DNA of 64,000 bases from Benincasa hispida (lineage: Eukaryota > Streptophyta > Magnoliopsida > Cucurbitales > Cucurbitaceae): assembly GCF_009727055.1 (NCBI RefSeq), contig NW_024064458.1, positions 763,245 through 827,244 on the forward strand. The letters are read 5' to 3'. Of this stretch, positions 55,180 to 64,000 are shown piece after piece. The notes under the pieces are model-generated. The model searched no databases. It was not told where the DNA came from and saw only the letters and a list, made by a program, of their open reading frames with translations. The position numbers and the translations under genes were made by a program. Every line of letters begins with the position of its first letter. Position 1 is the stretch's first letter.

Positions 55180-57167
55180 TTTGAAATTATAAACAAATTC
55201 TATAAGTGAATTTCTTTTAAATCCAATCAACTTTTAGCAATTTTAATAATGTACCCAAGATTATTCTTTGCAGCAATACTACATCAAGACATCCTTGACT
55301 AAATACTATCTCCAGAATAACTCATATTCCGATAGTCATTTAAGTACCGCTTTTGGTCAGAAATTATTAACACTTAATAATTCTGCAAGTGTAACCCTCC
55401 ATTTTCAAACATCAGAGGTCGACCCTAACTATGCTACTGAAGTGGAGAGTCAAGGTTGGGAATGGACCTAAGAAATCTTATTCATTTCTGGAGCTTGAGT
55501 TGTTTCAAATCCTATGTTACAACCCTATGTAGGGATAGCCATCATTAAACGACTAGCAAATGACCGCTTAAAGCTAACCAGCAGGTGCCACATAGGAATC
55601 TCACAGTCCAAACTAACGGAAGAGACCGCAGGACTTGCTGACACATTTCCTTCACCCACTTACTATGAACTACTTCCTTCGTTTACCTTTTTATTGACTC
55701 ATACATCCGCTTTCCGTATAGAGGTCACTCCCAGGGTGGCACAAATCGTCATATGAATCTCATGTTGTAAAATATGTGGAGATGTGGCAGTTGAAATCGT
55801 ATACTTGATTTCTATTCGAACAACTGCCCCTTATTCACCGTAATCTAGATTTAAGCTAAAAAATACTTTCCGTATGGCGGTCACTCCCAGGGTGACACGA
55901 AGTACCGCTTAAATCCAGACTATGAACTCTTAGGGACGTGAGAGCTAAAAATAACGTATCGTATATGTTATTAATCTCCCACTTAATTTTTCTAATTACT
56001 CTATCATATAGAAGTATGGACTACCATTGAAGTGTTCTAATTTTTGGGTAAATTTATACTTAGGTTCTTTTCCGGCTAATAAAAATAACCCTAAGTCTAT
56101 GTTGTTTATCCAAATATACCACTTATAAATGGACTTAAACCTACGATGTATAGGTGATAAACTATTTTATTACCTCACATCACTCACAAATACTCATAAA
56201 ACTGGTTACCAACGCTCAATAAATCGGCCATAATCCCTAGGTAGAAGGTGTTTCGTAGACCATCAACTTAAATACCCCCAGCCTTCGATAGGATTATATA
56301 TCAGTTGAGTTTGTAACCCTAGTTTTACAAGTTTAGCGACCTATTTTAACTATTAAAACAAGTGGTGAACCTACGTGAGCATGCAACTGTTATTTGTTAT
56401 GGAATTTAAATGTCTAACCCAATTTTATAACAACTTAAATACTTTAGACATGCTAAACATCCACAACATATAGGCATTCAATATTTAATGTAACACTTAT
56501 ATTAAATACAAGAAACCCTAACATGCATACTATATATTATAACAAATTATAACACACTTTCAATGCATGTTGCATGCTTCCTATGGTAGATTTTAAATCT
56601 AAATGGCATATTGTATGCACATATAAGATTTATTTAATTATAACATACATCAAATGCATAAATAATTAAACACAGATTGATATGGTTTTAGTTTTGGCAA
56701 AAACAAGCAAACAAAAGCCTAATTATTACAAAATAGCTTCAAAAACCGCTCAAATCGCTCCAAACCCGCTTGAACTCGACTCAAACTGTCTGAACCGAAC
56801 CAACAGAGTCTGAACCGAACTTGCCACAAACCATCTAAAGCTAAACCAGACTGGACCTCAAGAGAACTGATCAAACCGACTACTCTCGCTCTCACTCAAA
56901 ATCTCTCAAAGACTGATCGTTTAGCAATGACGACCATCATCATGCATGTTGCCTGATCCTTTAATGTTTGTGTGATCGTTTAGCAGCCAACACATAGTGC
57001 CTGACCGAGCTACACAATCGTGTAGTGTCTGCCTTCTATCATATAGTGTCATTGTTTAGTGCTGGAGGACGCAATACGATCACTTAGTGTCCAACACTAT
57101 TGTGTAGCTCCATCGTCTAGCACCATACATTTACTATACGATCGCTTAGCGCCATCATCTAACGCCT
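55180..57167 (-). other. K2 long leader
   Basis: About 2 kb upstream of gag on the minus strand, with no PBS or LTR found. It holds a direct repeat around GGTCACTCCCAGGGTG (55724-55739 and 55877-55892) and a CTCCCACTT purine-tract complement near 55977. GC-richer sequence lies at 56740-56880. A block of short degenerate units based on CGTTTAGCG or CGTGTAGTG fills 56917-57167. Two blocks match the K1 leader. No ORF is supported. Confidence 0.55.
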
Positions 57168-57747
57168 TATAACTGGTAGAAATACAAGTTATTACAACTC
57201 AAATAAGTAATGAGAGAATGCGACGGTAAAATAAGCAATATCATGTCTAAGAGCGCTAAACTGAAAGGAATTACGATAGCATGCGCCAATCGCATAAAAG
57301 CAATTAATTTACTTATTTTGTGTAGGAAAATGCGATGGCACAAGTAAAATTGTGATCCAAAGGAACAAGGCATCGACGTGCTTGAAGATTGTGATTGCAA
57401 AATCATGCGATTATATGCGATCGTGAGAAGTTTCCTAAAAAGGTGGCCGTATAAAGACTGCGCATCAAGGTGACGACACAATAAATCATGATGGGACAGA
57501 AAGCTAATAACAATTAAATCCGAATTTAGTTGACAAGCCGTTAAAGCCACACTGTAGCAAGTACACTCAACTTTCAGTGACTATTAATCGGCGCATCAGA
57601 GCAGGGGAATTAATGATCGCCCATAGAAGTATGATGCATGTAGAAAACCACCGAGAGGTGTGCATTGCAGAGTATAGCGAGCCAATCCTCTTTTCTTAGT
57701 GCAATGATATCATAATGCTTGTCTAAGAAAAGTAAGCAGTATTTCAT
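57168..57747 (+). repeat. Partial gypsy LTR B6 (plus)
   Basis: 57183-57640 follows the U3 part of LTR B5 (for example CAATTAATTTACTTATTTTG and TTAGTTGACAAGCCGTTAA). The tip hairpin (57169-57192) however has family A-like arms ATAACTGGTA and TACAAGTTAT with loop GAAA. Homology fades by about 57660, and a minus family C LTR follows. Confidence 0.65.
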
Positions 57748-59550
57748 GCTCGGGAAATTGGAAGTCGATTTTACTCGACAACCAAATTCCCTTGGGCGCG
57801 ATATGCGACACATGTTCCTAAGATATGCGTTGATAGTCATGCGTCGATGGTCATGCGTTGGAATGATAATGCATTAACGAGTGTATGCGATGACCATGCA
57901 TCCTGCCACAAGTTTTCTTGCGCTCACACCAAGTATAACACAAACGCAAGTTTCTCGGGTAATCCGAGGTCGAACACAAAGACTTGTAGCTATATGTATG
58001 CGGTGATGTGCATGTGGCAGTTGAATAAAAGAATGGAGAGGATGTTACTAAGTTATTCCTACTCCTACGCCTATCTAACAGACAACGTAATGAGAATATG
58101 CATGAGAGGTAGGGATATGACAAACCTTGACATGAAATAAATGTGTGGGAAAATAGATAAAACACAGAGATGATTTCATTACAATACTTAAGAGTGATCG
58201 CAAGGGCAACCTTACGCAAGCCATGCGATCATGCTACACACACTAAAAGCCTAAATCTAAGACGTATGCGGTGTGTATGCATAAATGTCGAGATGATTAC
58301 ATACTGCCACCATATCCTACCTCCTAGACGCAGCCATTATCCTCTCCGTAGGGTGCATACGTTGTGTAATAACCAACAGAGCTTATTCTTAAGTCTCTAT
58401 TCTTGCTTATGCAAACCTAATCTAGCCCTCCCGAGCATCGATTCTAACCTAGGTCTCCCGAGTCATTAGGTTCTTTCTTTAGACTCTCTCTCGAGCAACT
58501 CTAAAGGTGTGATGGGCGCATACATAAGACAAGGTAATTGCATGAACTTGGTTGACGCAAGATTGTTACTATCCCTAGTGAACAACGCAAACCTTGCTTA
58601 ATGCGTCCAACCACTTACTCTCCCAAGCAATTGATTGTTGCTGACTTTACTCATAGACAAGCAATGTGTTAGCCTATAGACAAGCGTTGCAGCAGCTTCA
58701 CACTAAGCAAATAAGGTTTACTCACACACTCACGCAACGCACACCTCTCGGTGGTTTGCTACATGTTTTATATCCCTAATCCACATGACTAATTATGCAA
58801 TACCGACGCAATCCCACTGAGTGTTGCAATGAAAGTAATATGCTAAGCAAGAAGATGGAGATGGAGTCAAAGTAACAGAGAAATGCATTGAATACAAATT
58901 GTATTAATTTCATAATTCCAAATTCCAAAATGTGATCGTCTTTTCTGAACCTCTACCACTAACGACGTGGTAGGTGAAATGTCAACATCAGCTTTGGATT
59001 TTCTCGAGGTAGATGCGTTTATGCGTTCATTTCACCTACCTTGCGTTAATCCATTAATTTGTGTTGTCGCGTAGTTGCAATCATTCAATGGCCACATTCG
59101 CTTAATACCGCAACTCTACATGATGATCGCAATCGCCTGACGAGCGCAATTCCCATGTGATGGATGCATGTGGCTGATCGCTGCAACACCCATGCATCTG
59201 TCTCTTATACACATCTAGATGTGTATAAGAGACAGCCCATGTGATGGATGCATGTGGCTGATCGCTGCAACACCCATGCATTGATCTAATGCGTTTGCCT
59301 TGCGATGGAGAGTTTCTCCGCAGCGGTGGTCCGGTTTCCGCGTTTGCGTTCATTTCCTGCATTAGCTACAAAGATAGAACATTGAATGCATAATTAACGT
59401 AAAATATCGAGTTAGCTGAGATTTGACATGCTGATTGATGCAAACTCATATTCTCGTGAATTCCTATCATGATCGACGTATATTATGCCTAACAACCTTC
59501 ATAATTCTAACTAAAAGGCCTAAGATGACATGCATTTTTGCATGTCATCA
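57748..59550 (-). repeat. Family C LTR, near complete (about 1.8 kb)
   Basis: The minus-strand start TGATGACATGCA forms a hairpin with 11 bp perfect arms and loop AAAA (59524-59549). R/U5 GTAATCCGAGGTCGAACAC lies near 57958. It matches 29744-30900. An adapter at 59198-59235 with a 46 bp flanking duplication disturbs the U3 part, and a hairpin CTACCAC/GTGGTAG lies near 58963-58983. Confidence 0.8.
59198..59235. other. Nextera junction adapter flanked by a 46 bp duplication (artefact)
   Basis: The adapter lies between 59152-59197 and 59236-59281, which are identical. The duplication belongs to the artefact and makes a spurious repeat in any protein predicted on the minus strand here. Confidence 0.97.
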
Positions 59551-59707
59551 CACCCTCAAACTTAAAATCATGCTTGTCCTCAAGCATGCATTATACTCAA
59601 GAAATTCTAACTCACCTTCATGCTTTCCTTTGCGATGACCAGCTTCTCAGAATATAATTTACACACACCTTTGACCATGACTGCAATGCTCTCCCCCACT
59701 TTGGTTG
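59551..59707 (-). other. Family C element 3' region scrap
   Basis: CACCCTCAAACTTAAAATC (polypurine tract complement) and the stem-loop 59569-59588 (arms CATGCTTG and CAAGCATG) follow the LTR. Then about 110 bp precede the start of LTR A6, where the rest of this element is cut off. Confidence 0.7.
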
Positions 59708-61506
59708 TGTTGTAAAAACGCTGATATGTATGATGTTCTATGCTTGAAATGATGAGATACTACTTCTAGATATGCATTAATTATGGATGTTCACGTAGTA
59801 TGCCACGTGTTGTCACAAGTTTCCTTACGATGGAACCAAGTGTAATTCCACCGCAAGTTTCTCGGTGTGATCCGAGGTCGAACACAGGGACTGTTTTAGG
59901 TTATTGTGGTATGTTCGTGATATATGCGACCAGGTTTTTCAATCTTTAAAAATGGGTTTGTACAAGTATATAAATTGCGGTAAAATAAAGTAAGCAGTAA
60001 AAATGCCATAATAAAATAAAATACAATAAATCTAAGCTAGATGATACAAGATACAGGCTCATGATACAAGATGCTAGGGTCAAGGCTGGCTGTGAAGGCT
60101 ATGCAAAGAACATGGAGTGCGGCAGCAAGTCTTATGAACAGAATAGAATGAGAAAGATAAATAATATAAACAACGCAAGTTCTCAATTGCGTTGAAGCTA
60201 TAAATACTGTTACGCTCTTCTCTTAGCGTACACCTTTCAGTGATCGGCCGTGCTCCCACATGTCTGTGGTGAAAAAAAGACTAACATAATGAATGCAAGG
60301 TTTCTTCCATGTCTGGAAGTACTACATGCTTTAGTTAACGCATTCTTCTAACCTTCTCTCGATAGATCAGAATGGCATCTTCACTTCTGTTCTCACAGGT
60401 GAAGATTCCGTCTAGCATGCCTTAGCTAAACGCATTTTATATCTTTAACACAGATTAAGTACTTGTTTAATTCATATTAACTATCAGGGAATTAAGAAAA
60501 CATCATGAAGAAAGTTATTCACAGGTGAACGGAAATAGATAGAGAATGGAATATGAAAGCTATCGAAACATTTAATATGTCTATTAAGCGTTTGATACAT
60601 GGTGTGTGAATGAAGAAATAAAGAGAAAGTGAAATACAACGATTAAAGAGATAAAACAGATACAAACAAGCGCCAATGTCTTGGCACCAATTTGATGGAG
60701 ATCTGCTTGCCGGATAGGATGGATCTGATGGTAGGAAGAGCTTCCCTCTTAGGCTTGCTCCACCGGTAGCAGAGATCTATGCACAGAGCTTCCGATCGGG
60801 TGTTTGACATATTAGATCTGAGACTCACCTCTCGGGCTTGTCTCGTATTCCTCCCAAATTTCATCACTTAAGCACTGAACTCAGCCTTTTCTCTCAACAC
60901 TTTTGTAGCAATTAGCCTCGTATCAAGTAGCATCCTTTTCTGCTGAAATTTATGGTGTATTTATAGGTGCAGGTCTTTGACTCCAGCCTTGTGGTCCTCA
61001 CTGTTTGTTATGGTAATTCTGAAGATGGAGGAATAATTATTCCTTCTGTTATGCAATCAGACTGTCAATTCTGCACAACCGTTAGTTCTACACGTGTCTC
61101 AATCCCCTGCTTTTTCTTTGCTCAGTTGCATCTTTCGATCGTGACTTTGCATGCAGTGTTGTTTTTATTACCGCATGCGATTGAAATACAGCTTTGGATC
61201 GACTGTCGCATAGCGCCGTCATTGCGGTAATCGTCTCTTCATTGTTGATTGACGGGCTCAATGTGACAGAGATGCGTTGATCAGTTTCTCGTGATCCTTG
61301 AGCGCACACGGTGACTTGGTTTCCTACAAAATAGAGTAAAATTCGGCTTGTCTTCCATCTTTATGGTGTTAGTGGGTGTAATTGCGATCATTTATAATTA
61401 TCATAATTTTAGGCTAATTTTCATACAATCGGTGCATATTCACTAACTTTTTGCCGCAATATCTAGATAAGGTGGCATAAATAACTTGTATTTCCACAAG
61501 TTATTA
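59708..61506 (-). repeat. LTR A6, 3' LTR of G6 (1799 bp)
   Basis: Full-length family A LTR. TATTTATA at 60958-60965 is the reversed TATA box. The tip hairpin at 61481-61504 keeps a G-T pair in place of G-C. It borders CACCCCCAAATTTAG. Confidence 0.87.
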
Positions 61507-61840
61507 CACCCCCAAATTTAGATATATGCTTGTCCTCAAGCATATCTTCTACACAGGTAATCATGCTCAATTCCTATCCTATACTTTTGCGATGATTGGT
61601 TGCTCCAAATGTTACACTTAGGCACATTACTTGACATCGCAATTTCCTTCTATCCTTGCTAATTCTTAGCAAGCCTTACTTTATTCTTCTATGTAACAAA
61701 ATTCAGCTCAAAGATGCTTTTCTAGTTTTCAAAGTAGAATGTTTACCTTTTCTTTGTCAAAACAACTTAATGTATCTATATGCGGTGAGCAAAACTTTGC
61801 GTCATTTATTGATTTAGAGACTGTTGGTTATGGTTACACT

Positions 61841-61889
61841 CTTCGTTTTGGCTTGTCCCACGGGTGTCATGCGAACATCCAACTACGGT
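61841..61889 (-). repeat. 3' region motif, G6 proximal copy
   Basis: CTTCGTTTTGGCTTGTCCCA, then CGGGTGTCATGCGAACATCC, then AACTACGG. Confidence 0.8.
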
Positions 61890-61988
61890 TTTGTGCCAAT
61901 TTCAACTTCAACTCATAATATTCAGAGGAGTTGTCTCTTGCATTCTTTTATTTTTCTCTTTTTATACTGCGTTGATCTTGGAAACCCA

Positions 61989-62036
61989 TCTTCGTTTTGG
62001 TTGCTTCTACGAGTGTCATACGAACATCCAACTACG
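61989..62036 (-). repeat. 3' region motif, G6 distal copy
   Basis: ATCTTCGTTTTGGTTGCTTC, then TACGAGTGTCATACGAACAT, then CCAACTACG. It lies 148 bp from the proximal copy. Confidence 0.8.
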
Positions 62037-63085
62037 AGCAGGTTCCTTTCGCAACTAAACTCTTATCAGGTTGGGAACAGTTTTGAGGTTTTCCCTTGCA
62101 CTGACATTGGAGTTTTGCATAATTTTTTTTTTTAGACTAGAAAATGGATGCATTTTCTTACATACTGGATATTCTTGATCCCATCTGCTCAGACCTTCCC
62201 CACCCCCAAAAAGAAGGTTTGAGCAGAACCTTGAAAGATAAAAGGTAAAGCACTTCTAAACTAAGAATTAACTAAGTGTTAGTCATAATTTACTAAGTAT
62301 GGGAAATGTTTCAAAGTTTACATATAATACATCATAGCAACGCAATGTAGATCGTGAAAAAATACAAGATGAAGAATATAAAAAAAATTAACGAAGGAAG
62401 ATAAAGAAAAACGCACAGGCAAAAAGTAGAGTGAATATGTACTCTAATTGTATTGAATATTAACAAAGTATACAAGTAATTACTAATGAATGCAATACAA
62501 AATATTTTCTATTGCCTGTACAAGAGTAAAAGAATTTGAGCTTTTCTTTCAAATTTGATTCAGAAGGGTGCATGATTAAAATTCACACCCTGCTTCCAAT
62601 AAACGCAAATGCATTTTTACTGAGGACGTGTAACACGCATACATCCCCGCAACACACCCCTTAACTAAACACATTTCTAGAGAAGACATATACGCGCACA
62701 ACACACCCCTCATCCCAATGCATTTGGGTGTACGGGATGCACAGTGTCTCTTGGTATTACTTACTACACCCATCCTCTCATTACATACTTGTTTACTTTC
62801 ATTTCTTCTCAATTCATAAAAAATACAAGTCGAAAAGATCTTGCAATGATTCATCCAATCATTCACAAAAATTATACGACTGACACTACTAATGTTAAGG
62901 TATGGAAATACATGCGAAATTAAATTGGAAGGAAATACAAAAGCATTGACGGTTAATCTTACTAGATAGTAATTAATGGAATTTAGAAAACGGTAAAAGA
63001 AAGTTATAAAGAAAGCAAGTAAACATAGGGAGACTATTTGGAAGAAGTTCTTAGAGTTACCACAATCGCTCTCCCTACAAGCGGT

Positions 63086-63304
63086 TTAATCCTGCTTGCC
63101 CAAGTCAATGGTGTCCATGTGTCGATCGAAGTCGCCTCCATAGTAGGGCTTAATCCGCTGACCATTGACTTTGAATGCGCTGTTCTCGTCTAAAGTTGTT
63201 AGTTCCACTGCGCCGTGAGGAAAGATTGTCTTGATTTGGAATGGCCCAGACCAGCGAGACTTCAACTTTCCTAGGAACAATCGCAAATGTGTGTTGAATA
63301 GTAA
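63086..63304 (-). pseudogene. G6 integrase C-terminal fragment
   Basis: An open frame of about 70 codons: LFLGKLKSRWSGPFQIKTIF, PHGAVELTTLDENSAF, YYGGDFDRHMDTIDLGKQD and stop. It differs little from the end of the G2 integrase. It has no start of its own; the PBS precedes it directly. It probably survives only because it borders the retained 3' region. Confidence 0.88.
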
Positions 63305-63322
63305 TCCCCGGCAATGGCGCCA
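63305..63322 (-). other. Primer binding site, tRNA-Asp type (G6)
   Basis: It is the complement of TGGCGCCATTGCCGGGGA and has one mismatch to the tRNA-Asp end. It lies six bases from the LTR terminus. Confidence 0.87.
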
Positions 63323-63328
63323 TAAACT

Positions 63329-64000
63329 TGTTGTAAAAACATTGATGTGTATGAATGATGATGTTCTATGCTCGGAATTATGTGATACTACTTCTAAATA
63401 TGAGTTAATTATGAATGTTCACGTAGTATGTCATGCGTTGTCACAAGTTTCCTTACGATGGAACCAAGTATAATTCCACCACAAGTTTCTTGGTATGATC
63501 CGAAGTCGAACACAGAGACTGTTTTAGGTTATTGTGGTATGTTCGTGATATATGCGACCAGGTTTTTCAATCTTTAAAAACGGGTTTGTACAAGTATATA
63601 AATTGCGGTAAAATAAAGTAAGCAGTAAAAATGCGATAAAAAAATAAAATACAATAAACCTAAGCTAGACGATACAAGATACAGGTTCATGATACAAGAT
63701 GCTGGGGTCAAGGCTAGCTGCGAAGGTTATGCAGAGAACGTGGAATGCGGCGGCAAGTCCTATGAACAGAATAGAAAGAAAAAGATAAATAATATAAACA
63801 GCACAAGTTCTCAATTGCGTTGAAGCTAGAAATACTGTTTCGCTCTTCTCTTGGCATACAACTTTCAGTGATTGGCCACGCTCTCACATGTCTGTGGTGA
63901 AACAGAGAATAACGTAATAAACGCAAGTTTTCTTCCATGTCTGGAAGTACTACTCGCTTTAGTTAACGCATTCTTCTAACCTTCTCTCGATAGATCAGAA
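63329..64000 (-). repeat. LTR A7, 5' LTR of G6 (cut by window end)
   Basis: It aligns with A6 from its U5 end (TGTTGTAAAAACATTGATG) through the R/U5 block (near 63490) to the window edge. The U3 part lies outside. Confidence 0.87.

Larger units (their letters stand above)
61507..63085 (-). other. G6 3' noncoding region
   Basis: Polypurine tract complement, stem-loop 61524-61545, motif pair (61841-61889 and 61989-62036) and an internal CCCCACCCCCAAA tract at 62198-62210. CAACACACCCC repeats lie at 62625-62720. No ORF is supported. The region is collinear with that of G4 and G2. Confidence 0.78.
59708..64000 (-). mobile_element. Internally deleted family A element G6 (minus), non-autonomous, cut by window end
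   Basis: On the minus strand: 5' LTR A7 (63329 to beyond 64000), PBS (63305-63322), immediately the last codons of integrase (63086-63304), 3' noncoding region (61507-63085) and 3' LTR A6 (59708-61506). The deletion joins the PBS to the integrase C-terminus and removes everything that lies between about 4830 and 10245 in G2. It keeps the sites used in cis and would depend on proteins from elsewhere. Confidence 0.87.

Noticed and set aside
59102..59362. Minus ORF with a repeated HGCCSDQPHASITW peptide
   Set aside because: The repeat comes from the 46 bp duplication around the adapter and is not a real protein repeat.

Overview
The window looks like repeat-rich nuclear DNA of a flowering plant, probably a eudicot. 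It has nested LTR retrotransposons of plant-specific lineages (Athila-type Ty3/gypsy, SIRE-type and other Ty1/copia) and a piece of the plastid gene petG. I see no convincing host gene, tRNA, rRNA or CRISPR array. Nearly every coding stretch is a retrotransposon gag or pol pseudogene with stops and frameshifts. I cannot name the species. My letters for LTR families (A, B, C, D, E) and elements (G1, G2, G3, G4, G6, M1, C1, K1, K2) are labels for this window only.

Layout. 1-2232 is the 3' half of a decayed SIRE-like copia element (C1: RT/RNase H remnant, spacer, LTR part). 2233-19574 is an Athila-like element G1 (family B LTRs, + strand). A second Athila-like element, G2 (3324-13727, family A LTRs, + strand), sits inside the G1 gag with a GTGAC target duplication. 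19634-22679 is the 3' part of a minus-strand family B element (M1). 22680-29423 is G4, a minus-strand family A element that lost gag-pol, with a solo family A LTR nested in its 5' LTR. 29424-29743 is an isolated plus-strand 3' noncoding fragment, and 29744-30960 is a truncated minus family C LTR. 31061-38537 is G3, a third plus-strand Athila-like gag-pol. G3 is interrupted by plastid petG DNA (31911-32035) and by a minus copia fragment with its LTR (35065-37432), and is cut by a minus family B LTR at 38538. About 39780-51590 is copia K1 on the plus strand. K1 carries a solo family B LTR with a solo family D LTR inside it (40685-43901), and a 2.9 kb solo LTR (47322-50201) inside its pol. 51869-57167 is a minus copia K2 (LTR, gag, long leader). 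57168-59707 holds a partial plus B-like LTR and a minus family C LTR. 59708-64000 is G6, another internally deleted minus family A element cut by the window end.

The gypsy elements share a plan: LTR, tRNA-Asp primer binding site, gag with zinc knuckle, aspartic protease, RT with an FMDD active site, RNase H, DDE integrase, a long 3' noncoding region, polypurine tract, LTR. The strongest unexplained signals lie at their 3' ends. A stem-loop sits just upstream of the polypurine tract. A second stem-loop starts at the first bases of the LTR; its arms change between families but stay complementary. A roughly 48 bp motif occurs twice in each 3' noncoding region, in two LTR families.

Assembly quality matters here. 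Four copies of the 38 bp Nextera mate-pair junction adapter are embedded in the sequence. There are gaps of 535 N and 14 N (the latter between identical 77 bp repeats) and a single N at 49582. Several short open reading frames exist only because of adapter sequence.
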